24,014 nucleotides of DNA from an uncultured Rickettsiales bacterium. Lineage in GTDB: Bacteria; Pseudomonadota; Alphaproteobacteria; UBA8366. The stretch covers positions 1 to 24,014 of the forward strand of contig CAJWTF010000046.1 in the NCBI GenBank assembly GCA_913046825.1. Direction: 5' to 3'. Each line of letters opens with the position of its first letter. Position 1 is the first letter of the stretch. The translations under genes were made by a program, and so were the position numbers. The notes beneath the pieces were generated by a model, which saw only the letters and a program-made list of their open reading frames with translations, was not told the origin of the DNA and ran no database searches. Below are positions 6,914 through 15,039 of the stretch, one piece after another.

Positions 6914-7774
6914 ATGAATGATGACAAGCTGATCAACATCCTCACCCGCATCGCAGATGCCCTCGAACGCGTCGGCCCGAATACGGCGAAAACAAACGAT
7001 CTGAATGCCGCCGACGCCTTCGTCTGGCAAGCCGACATTCAATGGCTGGAGCCGATCGACAGCGTGAACCGTGTCGAGATCGAGTTGCTCAAGGGGATAG
7101 AGCATCAGCAACAAATTTTGTTAGATAACACGGATCGTTTCGCCAGGGGCTTGCCCGCAAACAACGCGCTGCTTTGGGGTGCCCGCGGCACGGGGAAAAG
7201 CTCGCTCGTAAAGGCGGTTCATGCAGAAGTGTGCGCGACCAGCGGCGACAGTCCGGCACTCGTTGAAATTCATCGCGAAGACATACCATCATTGCCGACA
7301 TTATTAGGTATACTCCGCGCCTCTGACAGACAATCCATCGTCTTTTGCGACGATCTGTCCTTCGACGGCGATGACGCTAGCTACAAATCGCTAAAAGCGG
7401 TCTTGGAGGGCGGCATCGAAGGCCGACCGTCTAATGTGATCTTCTATGCGACGTCCAATCGCCGCCATCTGATGCCGCGCGACATGATGGAAAACGAACG
7501 CTCGACCGCGATCAATCCCTCCGAAGTAGTCGAAGAGAAAGTTTCCCTATCCGACCGGTTCGGATTATGGCTTGGTTTCCACAACACGAACCAGTCGACT
7601 TATCTTGAGATGATCCAGGGTTATATCGAGTTTCACGATCTCTCCATTGCCGAGGAGATTTGGCGTTCGGAGGCCATCGAGTGGTCCGCAACGCGCGGCT
7701 CGCGCTCCGGTCGTGTCGCCTGGCAATATATTCAGGATCTCGCCGGACGGCTCGAAAAGCCACTGAAACAGTAA
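6914..7774 (+). CDS. DUF815-family AAA+ ATPase
   Basis: A 286-residue soluble P-loop ATPase of the DUF815 family. The Walker A motif is GARGTGKSS (89-97), Walker B is VFCDDLSF (143-150), a sensor-1-like YATSN lies at about 168-172, and the family segment SNRRHLMPRD follows. The later SLSDRFGLWLGF supplies a likely arginine finger. Its cellular role is not established. The gene order yajC-ATPase-nlpD is common in Alphaproteobacteria, which suggests an envelope or export link, but this is inference. It is transcribed away from yajC. Its stop codon (7772-7774) directly abuts the stop of nlpD (7775) with no space for a separate terminator. The ATG at 6914 has only a weak ribosome binding site. 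Confidence 0.9.
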   Translation: MNDDKLINILTRIADALERVGPNTAKTNDLNAADAFVWQADIQWLEPIDSVNRVEIELLKGIEHQQQILLDNTDRFARGLPANNALLWGARGTGKSSLVKAVHAEVCATSGDSPALVEIHREDIPSLPTLLGILRASDRQSIVFCDDLSFDGDDASYKSLKAVLEGGIEGRPSNVIFYATSNRRHLMPRDMMENERSTAINPSEVVEEKVSLSDRFGLWLGFHNTNQSTYLEMIQGYIEFHDLSIAEEIWRSEAIEWSATRGSRSGRVAWQYIQDLAGRLEKPLKQ

Positions 7775-8749
7775 CTATCGCTCTGATAGCTGTGCAGACA
7801 TTCGCCCCAAAAACCGTGTCGGATTGACAGCATCACGTCCGCTTCGAATTTCAAAATGCAGCTGTGGCTCGTCAACACTACCAGTGCTACCGACCTTCGC
7901 GATGGTTTGCCCGCGCTGCACAGTATCACCCGATTTTACCAAAAGAGCATCATTATGCGCATAGGCGCTCATAATGCCTTTCTTGTGCCGAATCAGAACT
8001 AAGTTCCCAAATCCCCGCAACTCGTTCCCTGCATAAGCAACCACACCAGACTGCGCCGCATGTACCGGTGTGCCACGCGCTGCAGCGATATTTATGCCGT
8101 CGTTGTGTAGCCCTTTACCCTTCGTGCCAAAGCGCGATATCACCCGCCCTCGGATCGGCCAAATAAAACTACCTCGAGTTGGTGGCAATTTTGGCGCCTG
8201 AATCCGACGACGCGGTGTTTTCTTCTGCTTGAGTGCTTTACCGCTTTTGACTAATTTGCGCTCACGGGGCTGGTTCGCGCCGACACTAATTGATTGACGT
8301 GTGACTTGCGTTCGGTCGGCCTCGACCGCTCCCGGCAGGCGCAATGTTTTCCCCATGATAATTTTATAAGGTGGCTTCAGTCCGTTGATATGAACAAGTT
8401 GGCTCATGGCCACGCTGTATTGGCGCGAAATGCCGTAAACCGTGTCCCCCCTGACAACTTTATGAATTCGTGGACGAGGTAGTTTCAATCTTTGGCCGAT
8501 GAAAAGCCGGTAAGGCGGCTGCAATTTGTTGGCTGCGATCAATGATCGAGTCGAGAGACCGTAGCGTTGCGCAATCAGATACAGACTGTCAGCTCGTCTC
8601 ACCTCATGAATTTTATCACGCGGCATAGCAGATATCGTCGACCCTCCCCCCTTCCGGTCCTCATACAGCGTCACACGGGCTGGCTGCGTGCACGCGGCGA
8701 GCATTGAGACCGCACAAATGATGAGGAAAAGAGTAGGACGCATAGGCAT
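7775..8749 (-). CDS. NlpD-like LysM/LytM lipoprotein, probable amidase activator
   Basis: A 324-residue envelope lipoprotein. The signal sequence MPMRPTLFLIICAVSMLAAC ends in the lipobox LAAC with Cys20. Two LysM peptidoglycan-binding domains (about 47-91 and 95-138) are followed by a basic linker and a C-terminal LytM/M23 domain (about 215-315). The zinc site is degraded: the HxGxD motif reads HNDGIN, with Asn220 for Asp, and the HxH motif reads QLHFE, with Gln306 for the first His. As with E. coli NlpD/EnvC, it is therefore probably an activator of cell-wall amidases in division rather than a peptidase. I prefer the ATG at 8749, which gives a clean signal sequence; a TTG at 8779 is possible but would add a polar leader. 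Last gene of the long minus-strand run, after pcm. Confidence 0.9.
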   Translation of the reverse strand: MPMRPTLFLIICAVSMLAACTQPARVTLYEDRKGGGSTISAMPRDKIHEVRRADSLYLIAQRYGLSTRSLIAANKLQPPYRLFIGQRLKLPRPRIHKVVRGDTVYGISRQYSVAMSQLVHINGLKPPYKIIMGKTLRLPGAVEADRTQVTRQSISVGANQPRERKLVKSGKALKQKKTPRRRIQAPKLPPTRGSFIWPIRGRVISRFGTKGKGLHNDGINIAAARGTPVHAAQSGVVAYAGNELRGFGNLVLIRHKKGIMSAYAHNDALLVKSGDTVQRGQTIAKVGSTGSVDEPQLHFEIRSGRDAVNPTRFLGRMSAQLSER

Positions 8750-8791
8750 TAGTGTACCGTTGGGGCGACGTTGTCTCAATTATCGGGTTGC

Positions 8792-9427
8792 TTACCTTAC
8801 ATCTCCTTGGACCAAAGGCACGAAACGGACTTCACCTAAGTCTTCAATGTCGAATTCATCATCGTTTCTGACGACTCGGACAATACGTTGTTTGGATTTT
8901 TCTCCACCGATCGGCAGCACCATAACGCCGCCGTCATCCAATTGTTCCGCCAATTTACGCGGTACATCATCAGAACAAGCGGCGGAAATGATGCGTGCGA
9001 ATGGCGCCTGCGCTTCCCAACCCAGGCTACCGTCACCAGCCATACTGGTGAAATTGTTACGCCCCAAAGCGTAAAGCCTTTTTCCCGCCTGCCGATGAAG
9101 CTCTTTATGGCGCTCAATCGCATACACCCGGCGACATAAATGAGTGAGAAGCGCCGTCTGATAACCTGACCCCATGCCGATTTCCAAAACCTTATGGGTC
9201 TGATTCAGCGACAATGCCTGCAACATCATTGCGACGACGCTCGGTTGGCTTACGGTTTGACCAAAGCCAATCGGCAAGGCGGTATCTTCATAACATTTAT
9301 CGAGAAAGGCCTCTGGGACAAAATCTTCTCGCGGCACTCTCTCAAATGCGGAAAGCAGATCAGTATCAGTAATCCCGCGCCGACGCAGGTCGAGAATCAA
9401 ACGTATTTTCCGGGTTGCCGGAATCAT
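8792..9427 (-). CDS. pcm: Protein-L-isoaspartate O-methyltransferase
   Basis: A 211-residue SAM-dependent enzyme that methylates L-isoaspartyl residues in aged proteins and so starts their repair. The family motifs are clear: FVPEAFLDKCYEDTALPIG, GQTVSQPSVVAMM (active-site loop), the SAM motif I VLEIGMGSGYQTALL, and motif II-like RVYAIER. The length is standard. Its ATG overlaps the surE stop by 4 bases (ATGA), so the two are translationally coupled. The surE-pcm pairing is widespread in proteobacteria as a stationary-phase repair pair. Confidence 0.96.
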   Translation of the reverse strand: MIPATRKIRLILDLRRRGITDTDLLSAFERVPREDFVPEAFLDKCYEDTALPIGFGQTVSQPSVVAMMLQALSLNQTHKVLEIGMGSGYQTALLTHLCRRVYAIERHKELHRQAGKRLYALGRNNFTSMAGDGSLGWEAQAPFARIISAACSDDVPRKLAEQLDDGGVMVLPIGGEKSKQRIVRVVRNDDEFDIEDLGEVRFVPLVQGDVR

Positions 9428-10215
9428 TCGAATTCCTTACGCAACTTTCGCAACGCGCCGTAATGGGTCAAATCGCAATGTAATGGCGTTATGGATATCT
9501 CACCGCGTTCAACAACCCGATGATCTGAATCACTCCGCTTGTGGTGCGCCCCAGCAATAGACGTGCCGATAATGTAGTAGTGCCCGGGACGCCGCGGATT
9601 TGGCATCTGATGCAACTCGTAGCCGGATTTCCGGCGCCCCTGGGGTACCATGGAGACTCCATTCACTTCTTCCGGCGGCACATCAGGGAAATTAATGTTC
9701 ATAAAGACATCATGCGGCCACTCGAATTTAAGCAACAGTCCGATTATAGAACACGCATGTGCCGCCGTCGTCTTGAATTGCTCTTTCTGCCCCTTGACTT
9801 CCTGGCTAAGGGCAATCGCCGGTATTCCCAGTAGCGTTGCCTCCATCGCTCCGGCGACAGTGCCCGAATAGGTCACGTCGTCACCGAGGTTCCCACCTCT
9901 ATTGATCCCACTCAGCACCAAATCTGGGCGTTTGTCCTTTAAGTACTCTCCCATCGCTATCATTACGCAATCGGTTGGGCTCCCCCCTACGGCATAACGG
10001 CGAGGAGCGAGTTTAGTCACGCGGACGGCTTTCGAGAGCGACAAAGAATGTCCAGCGCCGCTCTGCTCTTCTTCCGGTGCGAAAACCCAAACGTCTTTAG
10101 TAAAACTCTTCGCGATATTTTCTAGAACTTTTAACCCCGGCGCTCGAATCCCATCATCGTTTACCACAAGAATGCGCGCGTCGGTCAGGTCGAGCGGTGG
10201 TGAGAACATCGTCAT
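9424..10215 (-). CDS. surE: 5'/3'-nucleotidase SurE
   Basis: A 263-residue metal-dependent nucleotidase/polyphosphatase acting on nucleoside 5'- and 3'-monophosphates. The metal-site motif is VNDDGIRAPG (Asp20, Asp21). The Ser loop EEEQSGAGHSLS (about 49-60) and the nucleotide loop SGINRGGNLGDDVTYSGTVAGAMEA also match the family. The ATG at 10215 overlaps the serS stop in TGATG, and a second ATG lies two codons in. It is slightly longer than E. coli SurE, as is common in Alphaproteobacteria. Confidence 0.97.
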   Translation of the reverse strand: MTMFSPPLDLTDARILVVNDDGIRAPGLKVLENIAKSFTKDVWVFAPEEEQSGAGHSLSLSKAVRVTKLAPRRYAVGGSPTDCVMIAMGEYLKDKRPDLVLSGINRGGNLGDDVTYSGTVAGAMEATLLGIPAIALSQEVKGQKEQFKTTAAHACSIIGLLLKFEWPHDVFMNINFPDVPPEEVNGVSMVPQGRRKSGYELHQMPNPRRPGHYYIIGTSIAGAHHKRSDSDHRVVERGEISITPLHCDLTHYGALRKLRKEFE

Positions 10216-11495
10216 CAGCCAACCATCGGACTAATCTTCTCTAGACCGCCCATATACGATCGCAGCACATCCGGTACTCTGATCGTCCCATCAGGATTTT
10301 GATAGTTTTCGATGATCGCGATCATCGTTCGCCCGACGGCAAGTCCTGATCCATTCAATGTGTGAACGAATTCTGTCCCCTTCCCTCCATTAGGCCGAAA
10401 CTTAGCTCGCATTCGGCGGCCCTGAAAATCCCAGCAATTCGAGCAACTAGAAATCTCACGATAACGATTTTGCCCCGGCAACCATACTTCCAGATCGTAA
10501 GTCTTGCGGGCACCGAAGCCCATATCGCCGGTGCACAACATCATGACTCGATAGGCCAATCCAAGGCGTTTGAGAACTTCCTCGGCACAATTGGTCATGC
10601 GCTCCAACTCTTCGTCGGATCGATCCGGATGCGTGACGCTAACCAGTTCGACCTTTGAGAATTGATGCTGGCGGATCATCCCCCGCGTATCTTTCCCGGC
10701 CGCCCCCGCTTCGGAACGAAAACACGGCGTCCAAGCTGTGAATCGCAGCGGTAAATCATCTTCCCGCAAGATGTCATCGGATACGAGATTGGTGAGCGGA
10801 ACTTCAGCGGTCGGAATAAGCCAATAGCCATTATCTGTGTGAAACAGGTCATCGGCAAATTTCGGCAGTTGGCCAGTGCCGTAAAGCGTTTCATTCCGAA
10901 CCAGGGCTGGCGGTACGATCTCTGTATAGCCAAATTCTTCAGTGTGAGTATCCAACATGAAGTTCGCGATGGCGCGTTCCATACGCGCCAAACCGCCTTT
11001 CAAAACCACAAACCGCGCACCCGATAATTTGGCACCCGCATCGAAGTCCATTTGACCCAAGGCTTCGCCAAGTTCGAAATGTTCCTTCGCCTCGCCTCCG
11101 ATCTGGGGTTTCTCCCCTACGGCCCGCACTTCAACGTTGTCATCTTCACTTTGGCCATCCGGGACATCGGCAGCTGCTACATTCGGCAGTTCTTGCAGGA
11201 TCGCTTGCAAAGCCGCGGAATGCTCGCGCTCAGACGCTTCTTCGCCCGATATACCTTCCTTAAGCCCCAGCACTTCAGTCATCAGTGCATCGGCATCACC
11301 ACCTTCTTTCTTAACCTTACCAATTTCGCGCGAAAGGGTGTTCCGTCGCTCTTGCATCTCCTGAAACGCGGTTTGCGCGGCTCTTCTGGCGGCATCAATT
11401 TCGAGAATGCGCGCAGAAACCGCTTTCGCGCCACGCCGCCCGAGTTCGGCATCAAAAGTTTCGGGGTTTTCGCGGATGTATCTAAGATCGTGCAT
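10215..11495 (-). CDS. serS: Seryl-tRNA synthetase
   Basis: A 426-residue class II aminoacyl-tRNA synthetase that charges tRNA-Ser. The N-terminal coiled-coil arm (about 30-110, Glu/Arg-rich) precedes the catalytic core. Motif 2 is [21 protein letters not shown] and motif 3 is [16 protein letters not shown]. The motif [15 protein letters not shown] lies in the active site. The ATG at 11495 has an AGG-type ribosome binding site, and 72 bp separate it from tatC. The gene sits between tatABC and surE, its usual position in this lineage. Confidence 0.97.
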   Translation of the reverse strand: MHDLRYIRENPETFDAELGRRGAKAVSARILEIDAARRAAQTAFQEMQERRNTLSREIGKVKKEGGDADALMTEVLGLKEGISGEEASEREHSAALQAILQELPNVAAADVPDGQSEDDNVEVRAVGEKPQIGGEAKEHFELGEALGQMDFDAGAKLSGARFVVLKGGLARMERAIANFMLDTHTEEFGYTEIVPPALVRNETLYGTGQLPKFADDLFHTDNGYWLIPTAEVPLTNLVSDDILREDDLPLRFTAWTPCFRSEAGAAGKDTRGMIRQHQFSKVELVSVTHPDRSDEELERMTNCAEEVLKRLGLAYRVMMLCTGDMGFGARKTYDLEVWLPGQNRYREISSCSNCWDFQGRRMRAKFRPNGGKGTEFVHTLNGSGLAVGRTMIAIIENYQNPDGTIRVPDVLRSYMGGLEKISPMVG

Positions 11496-11567
11496 TTGGA
11501 CGCTACCTGCTAATCGTTTGGGCGTTTATACGGAAACCAGTCCCCAGCGTCCATTGACGGACGGCTT

Positions 11568-12374
11568 TTATTCCGCTTCCCCCGTCTTCTCATTTGCGTC
11601 TGCAGAGGCTTCCCGTTTCGCACGCCCCTTTTCGACGAAGATGGCGCAATAAATTGAAATCTCGTAGAGGATAATAATCGGCACGGCGAGGCCGATCTGA
11701 CTGAGTGGGTCCGGCGGCGTCAAAATCGCTGCGGCAACAAACGCTACGACGATGGCATACCGTCGTTTTTTCTTCATGCCATCGCTACTCGCCAAACCCG
11801 CCCGCGCCAGCAAGGTCATGACGACAGGCAGTTCAAAACTAATTCCAAAAGCAAAGATCAACCGCATAACCAAAGACAAGTATTCGTTTACCTTCGGCTC
11901 AAGTGCGATGGTCATGGTGCCGTCCACACCAATTTGCTCAAAACCCGTAAAGAACGCCCATGCTACCGGCAATACCAAGTAGTACACGAATGAACCGCCC
12001 ATAAAAAACAGGATCGGCGTCGCGACCAGGAACGGCATAAACGCTTGCTTTTCATACTTGTAGAGGCCCGGCGCAATAAACATCCACATCTGAATGGCGA
12101 TCACCGGGAACGCCAGGAAGGCACCAGCGAAAAATGCGACTTTTATTTCCGTAATGAATTTTTCGTGCAGCGCAGTGTAGATTAAACGCCGAGCTTCTTC
12201 GCCTTGCCAAAGGTCAGCCAATGGTTGGACGAGAAAATTGAAGATGTCTCCCGCGAAATAAAACGCAAATAGAAAACACGCCAGAAATCCGCCGACGGAG
12301 TAAATGAGTCGTTGGCGTAATTCGACCAAATGGTCGAGCAGCGGCATTTTAGCGTCTTCTGCCTCGTCTTCCAT
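11568..12374 (-). CDS. tatC: Sec-independent translocase TatC
   Basis: A 268-residue six-span inner-membrane protein, the receptor for twin-arginine signal peptides. The cytoplasmic N-terminus MPLLDHLVELRQRLIYS is the signal-binding region. The segment FIAPGLYKYEKQAFMPF lies before the third membrane helix, and FGISFELPVVM and ILTPPDPLSQ are conserved. A charged C-terminal tail ends the protein. It starts 3 bases after the tatB stop and works with TatA and TatB to export folded proteins. Confidence 0.97.
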   Translation of the reverse strand: MEDEAEDAKMPLLDHLVELRQRLIYSVGGFLACFLFAFYFAGDIFNFLVQPLADLWQGEEARRLIYTALHEKFITEIKVAFFAGAFLAFPVIAIQMWMFIAPGLYKYEKQAFMPFLVATPILFFMGGSFVYYLVLPVAWAFFTGFEQIGVDGTMTIALEPKVNEYLSLVMRLIFAFGISFELPVVMTLLARAGLASSDGMKKKRRYAIVVAFVAAAILTPPDPLSQIGLAVPIIILYEISIYCAIFVEKGRAKREASADANEKTGEAE

Positions 12375-12377
12375 CGG

Positions 12378-12791
12378 CTAGCCGCTGGTCACTTTTTTTG
12401 GCGCGTCAGAATTCGAAACGGGAGCATCGACCACCTTGTGTTGAATGGTCTGACCGGCGATTACGGGCGGCTCATCTTCTACGCCGGTGCTCTCTAGTTC
12501 GCTTTCAAGTTCGTGCATCGTATTCGTGAGGCCGCCGGTCGGATCGACAGTCTCTTCCAGCTCTCGCTCGAGATTGATATCCGCAGCTTTCTCCAAATCT
12601 TTCCTGATATCGTCGAGTTCGGTTTCGCGCGCCAATTCGTCGATACCACGTTGAAAGTCGTTCGCCAGACCGCGCACCTTCCGGACACCTGCGACAACGG
12701 TCTTTAAGACACGAGGCAACTCTTTTGGTCCAACCACCAGGATAGTGATGACCGCAACAATAAATAGTTCCTGCCAACCGATATCAAACAT
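12378..12791 (-). CDS. tatB: Sec-independent translocase TatB
   Basis: A 137-residue TatB with an N-terminal membrane helix (MFDIGWQELFIVAVITILVVGPKELPRV, about 5-22), the conserved Glu8 and the GPKELP hinge. An amphipathic helix and a long acidic, variable C-terminus follow. It forms the substrate-receptor complex with TatC. It begins 44 bp after tatA. The Phe-Asp-Ile-Gly-Trp start separates it from TatA. Confidence 0.95.
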   Translation of the reverse strand: MFDIGWQELFIVAVITILVVGPKELPRVLKTVVAGVRKVRGLANDFQRGIDELARETELDDIRKDLEKAADINLERELEETVDPTGGLTNTMHELESELESTGVEDEPPVIAGQTIQHKVVDAPVSNSDAPKKVTSG

Positions 12792-12835
12792 ACTTCTGTG
12801 CCACGAGGAATCGGCCGCGGCCTTGGTACAAAGGT

Positions 12836-13093
12836 TTAGCCGTTTACTGCACGATCCTTATTTTCGCTCGACAACGAATCCATGGGCTTCTTCGACTCTT
12901 CGGATGCGATGGCTTTGTCGGGCTCGGCTTCTCCGTCGGTATCACCGGCCCCCTCTTCCTTGATGTTTTTCTTAAAGAATTTCAGCCCCTTACCGAAGTC
13001 GCCCATAAGCCTGGAGATTTTTCCGCCCCCCCCAAACAAGACCAAGACAACCACAAGAACGATTAGCCAATGCCAGATACTAAAGGTGCCCAT
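12836..13093 (-). CDS. tatA: Sec-independent translocase TatA
   Basis: An 85-residue TatA. It has one N-terminal membrane helix ([16 protein letters not shown], 6-21), the FGGGGKIS hinge and the amphipathic helix with [19 protein letters not shown], then an acidic disordered tail. It oligomerises to form the Tat pore. GGAG lies 8 bases before the ATG. First gene of tatABC, 92 bp downstream of the ABC ATPase gene. I see only a poor promoter match in that gap, so it may be read through from upstream. Confidence 0.96.
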   Translation of the reverse strand: MGTFSIWHWLIVLVVVLVLFGGGGKISRLMGDFGKGLKFFKKNIKEEGAGDTDGEAEPDKAIASEESKKPMDSLSSENKDRAVNG

Positions 13094-13185
13094 TTTTTGG
13101 TCTCCGAGTTATACTTTCGGACATTCATACACGCGACACCTGCAATAACAACCGTCTCGTGAAAGGATGGATCGACCGAGCGCGT

Positions 13186-14256
13186 CTAATCGGCTTCCAT
13201 TGCCGGAAACACGAAGGCGCGGCTCGGATCAAATTCAATCGAGACGGTCTCATTTTCCGCGGGCAAATAGCAGCCCGGAACGCGGGAATGCAGATGGAAT
13301 TTTTCCTTCGCATGCTGACAGTGGCAAAGATGTATTAAGCTGGTGCGCCCTAGCATACGTGAGGCTAGTACCTTACCGCATAGAGCCGAATCGTCTCGCT
13401 CCGCCCCCACATCAATTGCTTCAGGACGGATGATAATCTCCGCTTTCTGCCCATCGGCAAATGTGGGAGCAGGGAAATCGCCAATCGGCGTATTTACGAT
13501 GCCGTTCGCCGCCGCACCATAGACCTTATTCACTCCGCCAAAAAATTCCGCAACAAAGGCGTCCGTCGGCCGCATATACAGTTCGTCGGGTTTATCGAAT
13601 TGGACCAAACGTCCGTCCCGCATCACGCCAATCCGGTCCGCCATGAACATCGCCTCTTCTGGGTCATGCGTTACCAAAAGTGCGGCAGTGCCGCTTTCCT
13701 TCAGTATATGCAGGCTCTCGTCCCGCACTTGGTCACGTAGACGGGCATCCAAACCGGAAAAGGGTTCATCCAATAGAATAACCGGTGGGCGCGGCGCCAT
13801 CGCTCGCGCCAGTGCCACTCGTTGTTGTTGCCCGCCTGACAAAGTATGGGGATAACGCTCCGTCGCCCATTTCATGCCGACCTGTTCGAGTACTGTCACG
13901 GCGCGAATATTCTTCCCGCCCGCCGAAAGGTTGCTCAGGCCAAATTCAACATTCTGTATAACTGTCAGATGTGGGAACAGCGCATAATCCTGAAACACGA
14001 GGCCGACACTACGCTGCTCCGGTGGCACTACCGTGCGGGAGTCAGCGACAAAGGCTACGCCGACTGAGACTTCACCCTGTTGTAAAGTTTCCAACCCAGC
14101 CGCCACCCGCAAAGCTGTTGTTTTGCCACAACCGGATGGTCCCAAAAGACAGACAACCTCGCCCGCATGAACGTCGATATTGAAATCATCGACGGCCACG
14201 GTGTCGCCATATATATGGCGAATATTCTTCAATTTAAGTGCAATTGCATCCGGCAT
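13186..14256 (-). CDS. Orphan ABC transporter ATPase, Fe(3+)/spermidine-type, with TOBE-like C-terminus
   Basis: A 356-residue importer ATPase of the FbpC/PotA/CysA group. All nucleotide-site motifs are intact: Walker A GPSGCGKTT (39-47), Q-loop Gln89, signature LSGGQQQ (139-145), Walker B ILLDEP (160-165), D-loop SGLDAR and switch His197. A C-terminal TOBE-like regulatory region follows (about 240-350). It is closest in style to iron(III)-type ATPases, but the substrate is unproven. Two features are odd. First, no permease or binding-protein gene is present, and the gene interrupts the usual scpB-tatA junction. Second, residues 309-329 carry His309, Cys311, His312, Cys313, His315, His321, His323 and Cys329. 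A perfect 13-bp palindrome lies 37 bases upstream. The ATG at 14256 has no strong ribosome binding site. Confidence 0.9.
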   Translation of the reverse strand: MPDAIALKLKNIRHIYGDTVAVDDFNIDVHAGEVVCLLGPSGCGKTTALRVAAGLETLQQGEVSVGVAFVADSRTVVPPEQRSVGLVFQDYALFPHLTVIQNVEFGLSNLSAGGKNIRAVTVLEQVGMKWATERYPHTLSGGQQQRVALARAMAPRPPVILLDEPFSGLDARLRDQVRDESLHILKESGTAALLVTHDPEEAMFMADRIGVMRDGRLVQFDKPDELYMRPTDAFVAEFFGGVNKVYGAAANGIVNTPIGDFPAPTFADGQKAEIIIRPEAIDVGAERDDSALCGKVLASRMLGRTSLIHLCHCQHAKEKFHLHSRVPGCYLPAENETVSIEFDPSRAFVFPAMEAD

Positions 14257-14292
14257 TGGGCGATTTCAGCTATTGGGTTCGTCAGCAAGGTA

Positions 14293-14305
14293 CATTCTAA
14301 GAATG
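14293..14305. promoter_or_regulatory. Candidate operator of the ABC ATPase gene
   Basis: A perfect palindrome, CATTCT-A-AGAATG on the plus strand, lies in the 81-bp gap between scpB and the ABC ATPase gene. On the minus strand it contains TAGAAT, a good -10 box, with TTGTTT 18 bases upstream, so a bound repressor would block the promoter. The 6-1-6 layout and AT-rich arms recall Fur/Irr-family sites. That would suit an iron-type transporter, but the assignment is inference. Confidence 0.45.
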
Positions 14306-14337
14306 ATTTTCAATAGCAAACAAGCAAGTCCGGCAAA

Positions 14338-15039
14338 TCAATTCGCGTGCGCATCTTCCGAAACTTCCTCGGATTCTTCCTCGGGAGCATCTCCAAACTC
14401 GGCATCAATAGCCGCGATATCGATTTCCTCCTCTTCATCATCCTCGTCTTCATCGCCCTGATCGGAACCATCTTCACCAATCCCTAACTGTTCCGCCAGC
14501 GGTCCAAAGCCACGGCGCCGGTCCAACAATCCCGCAGCTTTGAGCTCGTCGACACCAGGTAACGCGTCCAGAGTTTCCAGTCCGAAATGATCGAGGAACC
14601 CTTCGGTTGTTCCCCACGTCACCGGGCGGCCAGGAAGACGTCGCCGTCCCTTGGGTTTCACCCACCCCGCCTCCAGCAAAATATCTATTGTTCCTTTGCT
14701 GAGAGAGACGCCGCGCACTTCCTCGATCTCCGCGCGCGTGATCGGTTGGTGATAGGCGATAATGGAGAGCGTCTCGACCGCTGCGCGGGAAAGCTTCCGA
14801 ACCACTTCCCGCTCTATCTTCATTAGCGACGCTAGGTCCGGCGCAGTCCGAAAGGCGACCGCATTTCCGATCCGTATCAGATTTACACCGCGATTTTCAT
14901 ACATGCCTCGAAGCTCTTCGAGAAGGTTGCCTAAATTGGCCCCTTCAGGCAGGCGCGACACCAAGACACGCTCGGCGATCGGCTCGGTTGACGCAAAGAT
15001 AATCGCTTCGATAAGCCGGATTTGCTGAAATCTATCCAT
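14338..15039 (-). CDS. scpB: Segregation and condensation protein ScpB
   Basis: A 233-residue kleisin-associated winged-helix protein that joins SMC and ScpA in chromosome condensation. Two winged-helix domains are visible. The typical core KLSRAAVETLSIIAYHQPITRAEIEEVRGVS is followed by the GWVKPKGRRRLPGRPVTWGTT segment and FLDHFGLETLDALPGVDELK. The C-terminal 45 or so residues are an acidic low-complexity tail rich in Asp and Glu, longer than the family core. I start at the ATG at 15039, where MDRFQQIRLIEAIIFAS matches the family; the frame is open upstream to 15132 but lies inside scpA. It overlaps scpA by 8 bases. Confidence 0.95.
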   Translation of the reverse strand: MDRFQQIRLIEAIIFASTEPIAERVLVSRLPEGANLGNLLEELRGMYENRGVNLIRIGNAVAFRTAPDLASLMKIEREVVRKLSRAAVETLSIIAYHQPITRAEIEEVRGVSLSKGTIDILLEAGWVKPKGRRRLPGRPVTWGTTEGFLDHFGLETLDALPGVDELKAAGLLDRRRGFGPLAEQLGIGEDGSDQGDEDEDDEEEEIDIAAIDAEFGDAPEEESEEVSEDAHAN

